DNA of 64,000 bases. Source: Macrostomum hystrix (lineage: Eukaryota; Platyhelminthes; Macrostomidae). Positions 1-13,400 of the stretch are shown here, piece by piece; the first letter of the stretch is position 1; every line of letters begins with the position of its first letter. Position numbers and translations under genes: made by a program. The notes below the pieces were generated by a model. It did not search any database. It was given only the letters and a program-made list of their open reading frames with translations, and was not told the DNA's origin. The DNA is taken from assembly GCA_950097015.1 (NCBI GenBank), contig CATNEN010000038.1, forward strand, positions 13,510,001-13,574,000, read 5' to 3'.

Positions 1-951
1 AAGCCGAGTGCCAAGTCTCGGCAGCAGCCGCGGCTGGCCAAAGTTAGCAGCCTGGTTACCTACGGCTTGAATGACACCGACTCGGAGCAGGACGAAGACA
101 GCGACTCTGCCGGCGACGCTAATGCTGATGATGATGCCGAAGATTCCCAACACGAAGATGGTGGAGAAGGCGATGGACACGAGGCCGATCATCAGCCTAT
201 GGCTAATGCAGATGAGGCAGCCACAGCCGATGGTCATGATAGGTTAGGTGATCCGTCTGCTGATGGCGGCGGCGGTGCCGAAGTTGACGAAGCAGCTGCC
301 GCTGAGGTTTCAGCAGAAGTCTCGGATCCTGACGAGCTGGTCCGGGCTAATGCGCGTGCCAAGGCTGACCAGCTATTACAGTCGCTGGATAGTGGCGGTG
401 ATGGCAGCGGTGGCGACCCGGCCGCGGCCTCCCAGTTGACCCTGCCGCCACCGCCGAAGGAGCCGCCAAATCGCGAAGTTCAGGCCAAGGTTCATCAGCT
501 GCTGGAGCGCAAGCGTCGGGGCATCGGTATTAACCTGATCGATCACATCACTAATAACAAGCGCTATAGGAATCCGTGCATGTATGAGAAGTTCATCACC
601 TTTCAGGGCATCGATGATAAAGGGACTAACTTCCCGCCTAGCGTGTTCGATCCTTACATTTGGGATAAGCACAGTTATTACGATGCCCTGCTGCAGGTGC
701 AGACAGAGTCAGAGGCTAAGCGTATTCGAGCCACTGGAAATCGAGATCAGCAACAGCAGCCGCAGCCCTTAATGCAGATTGCTTCTAGGAGGCCGCCAAC
801 TGGCTCCGACGCTGCTTCCGTTGCCGCTGCGATGCTGGCCCGTCGGTCCAGCAAATGGGACACAGGCTCCTCCGCAGCCGCCTCCGCCTCCACCGCCTCC
901 GTGGCTGGGGCCGCAGCCGGTGTTGGAGCATTTATTAGGAGAAAGCCTTGA
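1..951 (+). CDS. SAP30BP: SAP30-binding protein (HCNGP) homologue, 5'-partial
   Basis: The frame is open from base 1 and ends at TGA 949-951, giving 316 residues, so the 5' end lies outside the window. The encoded start (SSLVTYGLNDTDSEQDED) resembles the 'SLAVYAEDSEPESD' opening of vertebrate SAP30BP, so only a few residues are probably missing. A long acidic, low-complexity region follows. The conserved HCNGP core comes next, recognisable by YRNPCMYEKFITF, DDKGTNFPPSVFDP and WDKHSYYDALLQVQ, and then a C-terminal RRSSKWDTGS matching the KRKSKWDS motif of the family. SAP30BP is a nuclear protein linked to the SAP30/Sin3 corepressor and to pre-mRNA splicing. No clear AATAAA was seen after the stop. 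The next gene on the same strand starts about 510 bp downstream. Confidence 0.88.
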   Translation, partial: KPSAKSRQQPRLAKVSSLVTYGLNDTDSEQDEDSDSAGDANADDDAEDSQHEDGGEGDGHEADHQPMANADEAATADGHDRLGDPSADGGGGAEVDEAAAAEVSAEVSDPDELVRANARAKADQLLQSLDSGGDGSGGDPAAASQLTLPPPPKEPPNREVQAKVHQLLERKRRGIGINLIDHITNNKRYRNPCMYEKFITFQGIDDKGTNFPPSVFDPYIWDKHSYYDALLQVQTESEAKRIRATGNRDQQQQPQPLMQIASRRPPTGSDAASVAAAMLARRSSKWDTGSSAAASASTASVAGAAAGVGAFIRRKP

Positions 952-1464
952 TCTGTATTCGCTTTTAACTTTATTATGCTAAATCGTGAGAAGACGACAG
1001 CCTTTGTGAGGCCATCAATATTGTGTAGTTTCTAACTTCTCAAATTTGTATTAATAATAGTTTGTACTATTCTTATTGCTTTAAAAACGTGCTGGCTTTG
1101 GGCTTGAAAATATTAGCTGCCGATCTATTTATAAGCTATTGATCGCTGTATCAAAAGTTGTGTAAATGCCAACACTAAAGTCTAAATACATGCTGTTCAG
1201 AATACCTGCAAATTATGTTGCTTTGTTCCTTTTTTCTCTGAATATTAGCTATATATCCTAAACGCTTGCGTAATTAGGTGGTCAAATACTCTGATTCTAT
1301 TTGACCTCTATCGAGGTAAATCTAGGCATCATATTCCTGTAATTATGTTTCTGATATACCTGTTACAGGTAGGTTTCATGTCGCACCTTTAGCCTGTGTC
1401 TGATATTAACACTAAAGCAGTAATCTTGATTCCAGAACCGGCTCGAGTGTTTAAATCAATCGGC
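952..1464. other. Intergenic spacer SAP30BP-GPD2
   Basis: This AT-rich spacer lies between two genes on the same strand. No coding sequence or repeat was seen. A good 3' splice site (ttgattccag, ending at 1435) lies 30 bases before the GPD2 ATG. I see no matching donor close by, so it may end a 5'UTR intron or serve as a trans-splice acceptor. Confidence 0.6.
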
Positions 1465-4400
1465 ATGTTTCGTCGAACAATTCGCAGTCGAGTCTTTCGC
1501 CGGCTCTGCTATCTGGCTGCTGGCGGTGGCGCCCTAGCTGTTGCCACCCTGCAGGGCGTGCCATGGGCGCTTGAGAGCTACAATTTGCGCCGTGACTATC
1601 AGCCGCCTAGCAAGACGGATCCACGCCTCATCGAACTCATGGACGCCAAGCTGCCCACAAGGAAGGAGCAGCTTGCTGATTTGGCTTCTGGTGAGTTTGT
1701 CTAGACTGTCAGATAAAATTTCTGAACTGCTTCAGGTGGAATGCCTAGACTGTGTCAGATAAAACTTCTGAACTGTTTCAGGGGGAATGTCTAGACTGTT
1801 TCAGATGAAATTTCTGGACTGTGTCAGGTGGAATGTCTAGACTGTGTCAGATGAAATTTCTGGACTGTGTCAGGTAAAGCGTCTGGACTGTGTCAGATGA
1901 AATTTTTGGACTGTCAGGTGGATCAGCGTTTGTTACAATAAATGCCCAATGACGAATTCGCTCTCGTTGCAGTTGAGTACGACGTGCTGATCATCGGAGG
2001 CGGCGCCACCGGCTGCGGCTGCGCTCTGGACGCGGTCAGTCGCGGCCTGCGTACCGCCCTGGTTGAGAAATTCGACTTCTCAAGCGGCACCTCAAGCCGC
2101 AGCACCAAGCTCATTCACGGCGGCGTGCGCTACCTGCAGAAGGCTGTGTTCAACTTGGACTTAGAACAGTATCGGATGGTGAGGCTGTCTGTCGATTTAG
2201 ATCGCAATGTCTGATCCTATAAGATTTCAGAAATCCCTGTGTCTTTACCCATCGGAAAGTCTAAGATTGCACTACTCAAATTGTTATCACCTGTTTGAAG
2301 GTCTAAGATAGCACTAATCCATTTGTCGTCGCCTGTTTGAAGGTCTAAGATAGCACTAATCCATATGTCGTCGCCTGTTTGAAGGTCTAAGATAGCACTA
2401 ATCCATTTGTCGTCGCCTGTTTGAAGGTCTAAGATAGCACTAATCCATTTGTCGTCGCCTGTTTGAGGGTCTAAGGTAGCACTAATCCATTTGTCGTCGC
2501 CTGTTTGAGGGTCTAAGATAGCACTAATCCATTTGTCGTCGCCTGTTTGAGGGTCTAAGATAGCACTAATCCATTTGTCGTCGCCTGTTTGAGGGTCTAA
2601 GATAGCACTAATACATTTGTCGTCGCCTGTTTGAGGGTCTAAGATTGCACTAATCCATTTGTCGTCGCCTGTTTGAGGGTCTAAGATTTAACTGATCTCT
2701 GTGTGATTAGCTGAAAAATGAAGATCTCTGCTGACACTATGTCCCAGTTACTCCAGGTTATCCGCAGTTTAATCCCTATCGCAACAACTCAATCCATCTC
2801 ACAAACACGCTAACCCCCGCTAATAACAGGTGCGAGAGGCGCTAAGCGAGCGCGCTAATCTGCTGCAAATTGCGCCACACCTGAGCTATCCGCTGCCAAT
2901 TATGCTGCCAATCTATCACCTGTGGCAGTTGCCCTACTTTTGGGCCGGCATCAAGATGTACGATTTGGTCTCCGGCACGCAGATTCTAAAGCCATCTTTC
3001 TATTTGAGCAAATCGCGAGCTCTTGAGTACTTTCCAATGCTGCAGAAGAACGCTCTTAAGGGAGCTCTGGTCTACTACGATGGTGAGTGAATTCTCTTGA
3101 GTCGCTAATCGCTCATTCATTCATATGGGGAGTTAGGCTGAGGCATGAATACGAGGTGCATTCAAAAAGTTCTTTTCGGTGCTCAGCAAAAATTAACAAA
3201 AAACGTATGGAACAATGAAAACATGTTTAGGTCATTCAATGTCATTCGGTCACTCAACATATTCACCGCCAATGTCCTTGCACTTCTGCCAGCGATGCAC
3301 CAGACCTCTGATTCCAGTACCCACGCCTCTCGCGTCCGTTTCACGCACCGCACCTTGGCAAGCAGCTTTGATGTGCTCGACGCTGTCGAATCGAATGCCC
3401 CGAAGGTGCTTCTTCACAGATGGGAATAGGAAGAAGTCACAGGGTGACAAATCGGGCGAGTAGGGCGGATGTTGCAGCACTTCCCAGCCCCAACCGCTCA
3501 GGAGTTCGACAACATTGTGCTTGCGATGAGCCGGCGCATTGTCATGCAGCAAGATCACACCAGACTCCAGCAAACCAGGGCGCTTCTTTCGAATCGCCGG
3601 GCGCAGCTTCTCTTGCAGAATCCATCTATAATAGTCCCCATTCACAGTTGTTCCATGTGGGACTGCCCAGTTCAGCAGAATTCCCTGGACATCAAAAAAC
3701 ATGACGTGCATGATCTTCAATGCACCCTGCTTCCTGATGGCCTTCTGAGGCCTTGGAGAATCGGCTGGAAGCCATTCAGCAGACTGGGCCTTTGTCTCCG
3801 GATCCCAGCTATAAACCCATGTTTCATCTCCGGCAACGATTCTCGAAAGAAAATTCTCTCCTTCTCGCTGGAAACGGCGCAGGTGGTTGGTGGCGGCCAG
3901 AGCACGTTGCATCGTCTGCTCACCTGTCAGCAGGTGTGGCACCCACTTGCTGAATTTCTTCTGCAGGTTGAGACGCTCTGTCAGAATGGTGTGCACACTG
4001 CCAACTGACACTCCGACATCTTCTGACAGCTCTTCGCAAGTCAGTCTGCGATCATCATCCAGGAGCTCCTGCACTTTCTTCACCACGGTCTCGTTGGTGG
4101 CAGTCATCGGTCTTCCAGAGCGTTCGTTGTCCTCGACGCTCTCTCTGCCTTCAGCGAACAACCGGAACCACTTTCGAACAGTCTGTTCAGTTGGTGCACT
4201 GTCACCAAACACTTGCTGAAGCTCTCTAAACATCTCCGGAGGTTTCTTTCCTTGCAGGAATTGGAACTTCATCAAGCTCCGAACGTCTTGCTTTGAAAAA
4301 GATTCTGCCATGGCCAAGAAATAGAAGGGTAGCTTAAAAAATTGCTTGTAGCTCAGACACAGTCACCAGCTAAGGCTTAAAAACTCAGGAAGGTTTAGGC

Positions 4401-7400
4401 CATAAACTTAACTTGCAGCATTCGAAAAAATTTTGATCTGTGTGTCATTTACAAAACAATGCCAAAGGACCGAAAAGAACTTTTTTAATGCACCTCGTAA
4501 GTCACATTCGAGATAAAAGGAAAGTTTTAGGCCACTGCTTCCTCAGCTTACGAGCTAGTTTCTCAGTGCGTCTGACTGGGTAGAATTTTAGCTGGATGTG
4601 ATGGCCCCGCAGTCCATGGACTGAAGAGCAGTACACAGCAAAGCTACATTCAGCCCGTCCCAGTTAGTTATAATTATTATCAGTATTTTATGCGATAAGC
4701 AGTTTAACTTATTTTGATAAATAATCGATGAGTAGCAGCTACATCTGATATGCGCCCCCAATCTAAACCGCTCGCAGGCCAGCACGAGGACGCGCGCATG
4801 TGCCTGTCGATTGGGTTGACCGCCGCAAAACTGGGCGCCAATATTGCCAACTATTGCGAAGTGATTCAAATTCTAAAATCGGTTGATCCCGCCACCGGCA
4901 AGGAGGTGGTGTCCGGAGCTCGAATCCTCGATCGCACCTGCGGCCAAGAATTCACAGTCCGAGCCAAGTGCATCATCAACGCCACCGGGCCCTACTCGGA
5001 CACGATCCGATTGAAAGACAATCCGGAGAAGGCCAAGATTGTAGCACCAAGTGCCGGCATCCACATCACCCTGCCGGACTATTACAGCCCCGAGCGAATG
5101 GGATTGCTAGACCCCGCCACCACTGACGGTCGGGTGATTTTCTTCCTGCCCTGGCAGAACTGCACAATCGCCGGCACTACAGATACACCCTGCGAGCTCA
5201 CCGACAATCCCCACCCGACTGAAGAGGACATCAAATTTATCCTCAAAGAGATTAAGCTCTACTTGTCGCCGGATATTGAGATAAGGCGCGGCGATGTGCT
5301 CAGCGCCTGGGCTGGTGGGTCTGGAATACTTTTCCTGTGACTTGTGGTCTATGCACATATTACTATGTCGGCGCTATTTTAGTCAAAATCTGCTATATCC
5401 GCTCTATTCTCCCAAATCCCAGGCTGTTATATCCGCTCCATTCTCCCAAATCCCAGGCTGTTATATCCGCTCTATTCTCCCAAATCCCAGGCTGTTATAT
5501 CCGCTCCATTCTCCCAAATCCCAGGCTGTTATATCCGCTCCATTCTCCCAAATTCCAGGCTGTTATATCCGCTCCATTCTCCCAAATTCCAGGCTGTTAT
5601 ATCCGTTCCATTCTCCCAAATCCCAGGCTGTTATATCCGCTCGATTCTCCCAAATCCCAGGCTGTTATATCCGCTCCATTCTCCCAAATTCCAGGCTGTT
5701 ATATCCGCTCCATTCTCCCAAATTCCAGGCTGTTATATCCGCTCCATTCTCCCAAATTCCAGGCTGTTATATCCGCTCCATTCTCCCGAATCGCAGGCTG
5801 TTATATCCGCCCTGTTCTTCTACCAATGCAGGCATCCGGCCGCTGGTGACGGATCCTAACAAGTCGGATACTCAGAGCATCGCACGCAACCACATCATTG
5901 AGGTGTCGGACAGCCGCATGATCACCATCGCTGGTGGCAAATGGACCACCTACAGGCAGATGAGCGAAGAGACCATTGACAAGGCTGTTGCCGTGGCAAA
6001 CCTGCAGCCGAAAGGACCCTGCAAAACTAAAGGCCTGCTGCTTGATGGGGCCTACCGTTGGGGACCAAACCTGTTCATCCGCCTGGTTCAAGAATACGGC
6101 GTTGAACCTTCTGTGGCACAGCATCTAGCTAATGTCTATGGCGATAAGTGCCTGGAGGTTTGTACGCACCGTTGCTCTTCCTGTCCCCATTGGTTCTTCT
6201 GTCATCATTGATCCATCGATCCATTGATTGATCCTTCTGTCCCCATCGATTCATTGATTCTTCTCTCCCCATTGATCCATTGATCCTTCTCTTCCCATCG
6301 ATCCATTGATTCTTCTGTCCCCATCGATCCATTGATTCTTCTCTCCCCATCGATCCATTGATTCTTCTCTCCCCATTGATCCATTGATCCTTCTCTTCCC
6401 ATCGATCCATTGATTCTTCTGTCCCCATCGATCCATTGATTCTTCTCTCCCCATTGATCCATTGATTCTTCTGTCCCCATCGATCCATTGATTCTTCTCT
6501 CCCCATTGATCCATTGATCCTTCTCTTCCCATCGATCCATTGATTCTTCTGTCCCCATCGATCCATTGATTCTTCTCTCCCCATTGATCCATTGATTCTT
6601 CTGTCCCCATCGATCCATTGATTCTTCTCTCCCCATTGATCCATTGATCCTTCTGTCCCCATTGATCCATTGATTCTTCTGTCCCCATCGATCCATTGAT
6701 CCTTCTGTCCCCATCGATCCATTGATTCTTCTCTCCCCATTGATCCATTGATTCTTCTGTCCCCATCGATCCATTGATTCTTCTCTCCCCATTGATCCAT
6801 TGATCCTTCTGTCCCCATCGATCCATTGATTCTTCTGTCCCCATCAATTCATTGATCCTTCTGTCCCCATTGATCCATTGATTCTTCTGTCCCCATCGAT
6901 CCATTGATTCTTCTCTCCCCATTGATCCATTGATTCTTCTGTCCCCATCGATCCATTGATTCTTCTCTCCCCATTGATCCATTGATCCTTCTGTCCCCAT
7001 CGATCCATTGATTCTTCTGTCCCCATCGATCCATTGATTCTTCTCTCCCCATTGATCCATTGATTCTTCTGTCCCCATCGATCCATTGATTCTTCTCTCC
7101 CCATTGATCCATTGATCCTTCTGTCCCCATTGATCCATTGATTCTTCTGTCCCCATCGATCCATTGATCCTTCTGTCCCCATCGATCCATTGATTCTTCT
7201 CTCCCCATTGATCCATTGATTCTTCTGTCCCCATCGATCCATTGATTCTTCTCTCCCCATTGATCCATTGATCCTTCTGTCCCCATTGATCCATTGATTC
7301 TTCTGTCCCCATCGATCCATTGATCCTTCTGTCCCCATCGATCCATTGATTCTTCTCTCCCCATTGATCCATTGATTCTTCTCTCCCCATCGATCCATTG

Positions 7401-10400
7401 ATTCTTCTGTCCCCATCGATCCATTGATCCTTCTGTTCCCATCGATCCATTGATTCTTCTCTCCCCATTGATCCATTGATCCTTCTGTCCCCATCGATCC
7501 ATTAATCCTTCTGTCCCCATCGATTCATTGATCCTTCTGTCCCCATCGATCCATTGATCCTTCTGTCCCTATCGATCCATTGATCCTTCTGTCCCCATCG
7601 ATCCATTGATCCTTCTGTCCCCATCGATCCATTGATCCTTCTGTCCCCATCGATTCATTGATCCTTCTGTCCCCATCGATTCATTGATCCTTCTGTCCCC
7701 ATCGATCCATTGATCCTTCTGTCCCCATCGATCCATTGATCCTTCTGTCCCCATTGATTCATTGATCCTTCTGTTCCCATCGATCCATTGATTCTTCTCT
7801 CCCCATTGATCCATTGATCCTTCTGTCCCCATCGATCCATTAATCCTTCTGTCCCCATCGATTCATTGATCCTTCTGTCCCCATCGATCCATTGATCCTT
7901 CTGTCCCTATCGATCCATTGATCCTTCTGTCCCCATCGATCCATTGATCCTTCTGTCCCCATCGATCCATTGATCCTTCTGTCCCCATCGATTCATTGAT
8001 CCTTCTGTCCCCATCGATTCATTGATCCTTCTGTCCCCATCGATCCATTGATCCTTCTGTCCCCATCGATCCATTGATCCTTCTGTCCCCATTGATCCTT
8101 CTGTCCCCATTGATCCTTCTGTCCCCAATGATCCTTCAGTCGGCATTACAAAGCCTCAGTCAGCTACCTCGAATCCTTGTCACCTGTCTAGTCCTTTAGA
8201 TAGTTGTCACCTTCACGATTCTTCAGATGACCACCGATTGCTTACTCATACGAGTAAGCTACCCACTCAGCTATACCGATCTGAACACCTTTAGTTTACC
8301 TATACCATCCCCAGGTAATCAAGCTGGAGTCGCTCAGCGGCCAGCGCTGGCCAGTGGTTGGCAAGCGCCTGCACCCGAACTATCCCTACCTTGAATCCGA
8401 GGTGCGCTGGGCCACTAAAGAGTACGCCTGCCGTGCGGTGGACATTCTTGCCCGTCGGACTCGCCTGGCCTTCGCCAACGTACACGCAGCTGCTGAAGCT
8501 CTGCCTCGAGTTGTGGAAATCCTGGCTGAAGAGCTCGGCTGGTCGGAGGCCAAGTGCCAAGAAGAGCTGGCCCACTGCAAGCGCTTTCTGCGCTACGAGA
8601 TGGGCTACAATCTAAAGCTGCAGGAGCGGCTGCAGCATCCGGTCAACCTGTCGTCCGAGGAGATCGCCGATCTCATGGCCAAGTTCCGTGTCATGGATGT
8701 CGACAACAAGGGCTTCATTACTCTGAATGATTTAGAGAAGTACTTCAAGGTGAGTTGTTTCCAGTTTTCCGTATTGGATTTCTGTTTTAGAAATTACATT
8801 TCCCATACTTTCGTCTCCTAACTTATTTTTTGCCTTAAAGAGTAAAACTTTTCCTAGCTCCTTTGCACGTAAATAAATATCACTTTAAGTCTTGAAGTAA
8901 TTAAGTAAATAGCAGAAAAAATTACAGAGACAAAGTAGATCTAGTCATCGGGCAAAGTAGATCCAGTCAAACAAAGGGCATTCAGTCAGTTGAAAAAGCT
9001 GATCCAGTCAGCAGTCATGACAAATTAGATCCTGTCATATGACAAAGTAGATCTATTCATATGACAAAGTAGATCCAGCCATCTGACGAATTAGATCCAG
9101 CCATCTGACGAAGTAGATCCAGTCAGGTGAAAAATTTGATTCAGTCATGAAAAAAGTAGATCCATCCAAAACATTGAGCATGTTTTGCACTACATTTTAC
9201 TTGTCAGTTGCCTGTTTCATTTCCTTTGTTTTTTATCTCATTCTTTATATTTTCTCCCACCAATACAGGCTCACGCGGCTCCAATGCTTGTGCGTAAAGA
9301 TAACACAATTTTATAAAATGCGTACTAGCCCGGTTGGTCAGCTGCTCTTTGGGTGTGGTTATTTTGTGAACATCGAGCTCTGTTTTTAACCAAATAATTT
9401 GGGCCTATTAGCGATTATCGAAATTAATTTATTTCCAAATCATTAATATTGCTAATGCATGCATTACTGATGGTACTGAGCTTCATTATATTGTTCGCTT
9501 TTAACTTTCCCTTATAGAAAGTAGTCACACTCGACCCCAAAAAGTGCGCTGTTTTTATTGTACCCATACATTAGTATGTGAAATTGTTGATTTTTTAAAT
9601 TTTATTGAAACTTAACGCTCTTTTGTAGCACCTTCTCACTTTATAAAATAATGGATTTTTGCATCAAGCATCGATACTCGTAAAAGACAACCATTTCTTC
9701 TGCATGAATTTGACTTTCTTGATTCTGTCGATATGAACTACGAAACCACTCAACATCAGATTCCTGGGAACTTTTGGTCCTCAACATCAGCAGATTCCTG
9801 GGAAATTTTGGTCCTCAACATCAGCAGATTCCTGGGAAATTTTGGTCCTCAACATCAGCAGATTCCTGGGAACTTTTGGTCCTCGACATCTGCAGATTCC
9901 TGGGAACTTTTGGTCCTCGACATCAGCAGATTTCTGGGAACTTTTGGTCCTCGACATCTGCAGATTCCTGGGAAATTTTGTTCCTCAACATCAGCAGATT
10001 CCTGGGAACTTTTTATCCTCAACATCTGCAGATTCCTGGGAAATTTTGTTCCTCAACATCAGCAGATTCCTGGGAACTTTTGGTCCTCAACATCAGCAGA
10101 TTCCTGGGAACTTTTGGTCCTCGACATCTGCAGATTCCTGGGAACTTTTGGTCCTCGACATCTGCAGATTCCTGGAAAATTTTGTTCCTCAACATCAGCA
10201 GATTCCTGGGAACTTTTGGTCCTCAACATCTGCAGATTCCTGGGAAATTTTGTTCCTCAACACCAGCAGATTCCTGGGAACTTTTGGTCCTCAACATCAG
10301 CAGATTCCTGGGAACTTTTGGTCCTCAACATCAGCAGATTCCTGGGAACTTTTGGTCCTCAACATCTGCAGATTCCTGGGAACTTTTGGTCCTCAACATC

Positions 10401-13400
10401 TGCAGATTCCTGGGAACTTTTGGTCCTCAACATCTGCAGATTCCTGGGAAATTTTGGCCTCTACATCAGCAGATTCCTGGGAACTTTTGGTCCTCGACAT
10501 CAGCAGATTTCTGGGAACTTTTGGTCCTCAACATCAGCAGATTCCTGGGAACTTTTGGTCCTCAACATCTGCAGATTCCTGGGAAATTTTGGCCTCTACA
10601 TCAGCAGATTCCTGGGAACTTTTGGTCCTCGACATGGAGAGCTAAGAACATTAGGTTACCATACAGTTTCTAAGAATATTTTTAGCAGAGAAACATGACC
10701 TATTGAAAAGAGCATTTTTGTAATTTTTCTACGCTTGAAAGTAGCATTTAAAACATTGAATGTAAAATTTACCTAGTACATGCTTGTGGCTGCATATGAG
10801 TTGTTTTTTATTCATGATTTTATTAAATCTGATTGATGGTCTTCCATACAATCAGTCTGATCTGCCTGATTTTATGTTATCAGACAGATTTCTCAGACCT
10901 TGTCAGTCAACACCGCTCAACCAAAATGCACAACTCCCTCAGGGGATCAACCACAACATGGAGGCGCCGCAGATCATGGACATGATTGACGAAGTCGATC
11001 TCAATCGAAATGGCCGAATCGAGATGTCCGAGTTTTTGCAGGTTATTTCGATAGTTTTTATCTCGCTAAAAATATATACAACCTACTAATGGTCAACTTA
11101 TCGACACTGCCATCTTGATCTCGACTATCTCTTCTCCCATCTCACCAAGGCTCTAATATCTCACCCAAGCTGTAGTTTCTCACCCAAGCTGTAGTTTCTC
11201 ACCCAAGCTGTAGTATCTCACCCAAGCTGTAGTTTCTCACCCAAGCTGTAGTATCTCACCCAAGCTGTAGTTTCTCACCCAAGCTGTAGTTTCTCACCCA
11301 AGCTGTAGTTTCTCACCCAAGCTGTAGTATCTCACCCAAGCTGTAGTTTCTCACCCAAGCTGTAGTATCTCACCCAAGCTGTAGTTTCTCACCCAAGCTG
11401 TAGTTTCTCACCCAAGCTGTAGTTTCTCACCCAAGCTGTAGTATCTCACCCAAGCTGTAGTTTCTCACCCAAGCTGTAGTATCTCACCCAAGCTGTAGAT
11501 CTCACCCAAGCTGTAGTATCTCACCCAAGCTGTAGTTTCTCAACCAAGCTGTAGTATCTCACCCAAGCTGTAGTTTCTCAACCAAGCTGTAGTTTCTCAC
11601 CCAAGCTGTAGTTTCTCAACCAAGCTGTAGTTTCTCACCCAAGCTGTAGTTTCTCAACCAAGCTGTAGTATCTCACCCAAGCTGTAGTATCTCACCCAAG
11701 CTGCAGTATCTCACCCAAGCTGTAGTATCTCACCCAAGCTGTAGTATCTCACCCAAGCTCTAGTATCTCACCCAAGATGTGTAGTATCTGTGCTCTACTA
11801 TCTCCTCTACCATCTCACACAAACTCTACTATCTCCTCTCCCATCTCCCACAAACTCTACTATCTCCTCTCCCATCTCCCACAAACTCTACTATCTCCTC
11901 TCCAATCTCACCCAAACTCTACTATCTCCTCTCCAATCTCACCCAAACTCTACTATCTCCTCTCCAATCTCAGACAAACTCTACTATCTCCTCTCCCATC
12001 TCACCTAAACTCTACTATCTCCTCTCCCATCTCCCACAAACTCTACTATCTCCTCTCCCATCTCACACAAACTCTACTATCTCCTCTCCAATCTCACCCA
12101 AACTCTACTCTCTCCTCTCCCATCTCCGACAAACTCTACTATCTCCTCTCCTATCTCACACAAACTCTACTATCTCCTCTCCAATCTCACCCAAACTCTA
12201 CTCTCTCCTCTCCCATCTCCCATAAACTCTACTATCTCCTCTCCTATCTCACACAAACTCTACTATCTCCTCTCCCATCTCCCACAAACTCTACTATCTC
12301 CTCTCCCATCTCCCACAAACTCTACTATCTCCTCTCCAATCTCACCCAAACTCTACTATCTCCTCTCCTATCTCCCATAAACTCTACTATCTCCTCTCCT
12401 ATCTCACACAAACTCTACTATCTCCTCTCCTATCTCACACAAACTCTACTATCTCCTCTCCAATCTCACCCAAACTCTACTATCTCCTCTCCTATCTCAC
12501 ACAAACTCTACTATCTCCTCTCCCATCTCCCACAAACTCTACTATCTCCTCTCCTATCTCACACAAACTCTACTCTCTCCTCTCCCATCTCCCACAAACT
12601 CTACTATCTCCTCTCCCATCTCCCACAAACTCTACTATCTCCTCTCCCATCTCCCACAAACTCTACTATCTCCTCTCCAATTTCACCCAAACTCTACTAT
12701 CTCCTCTCCAATCTCACCCAAACTCTACTATCTCCTCTCCAATCTCAGACAAACTCTACTATCTCCTCTCCCATCTCACCTAAACTCTACTATCTCCTCT
12801 CCCATCTCCCACAAACTCTACTATCTCCTCTCCCATCTCACACAAACTCTACTATCTCCTCTCCAATCTCACCCAAACTCTACTCTCTCCTCTCCCATCT
12901 CCGACAAACTCTACTATCTCCTCTCCTATCTCACACAAACTCTACTATCTCCTCTCCAATCTCACCCAAACTCTACTCTCTCCTCTCCCATCTCCCATAA
13001 ACTCTACTATCTCCTCTCCTATCTCACACAAACTCTACTATCTCCTCTCCCATCTCCCACAAACTCTACTATCTCCTCTCCCATCTCCCACAAACTCTAC
13101 TATCTCCTCTCCTATCTCCCACAAACTCTACTATCTCCTCTCCTATCTCCCACAAACTCTACTATCTCCTCTCCTATCTCACACAAACTCTACTATCTCC
13201 TCTCCTATCTCACACAAACTCTACTATCTCCTCTCCAATCTCACCCAAACTCTACTATCTCCTCTCCTATCTCACACAAACTCTACTATCTCCTCTCCCA
13301 TCTCCCACAAACTCTACTATCTCCTCTCCTATCTCACACAAACTCTACTCTCTCCTCTCCCATCTCACACAAACTCTACTATCTCCTCTCCCATCTCCCA

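Noticed and set aside
6185-8135. CRISPR array
   Set aside because: The repeats are directly adjacent with no unique spacers and the context is an animal gene; the same holds for all other arrays here.
6129-8146. Many open frames up to 405 aa encoding [14 protein letters not shown]-type repeats
   Set aside because: They lie in the 26-bp array inside GPD2 intron 5, are open in all minus phases because of the unit length, and have no flanking unique coding sequence.
9147-9389. 80-aa hydrophobic frame
   Set aside because: It lies in GPD2 intron 6, is AT-driven in composition and has no motif.
9733-10698. Three overlapping forward frames of about 270-320 aa
   Set aside because: They are phases of the 34-bp array in GPD2 intron 6; correct exons lie on both sides.
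11777-13000. 407-aa forward frame rich in Leu, Ser and Tyr
   Set aside because: It derives from the 31-bp pyrimidine array in GPD2 intron 7.
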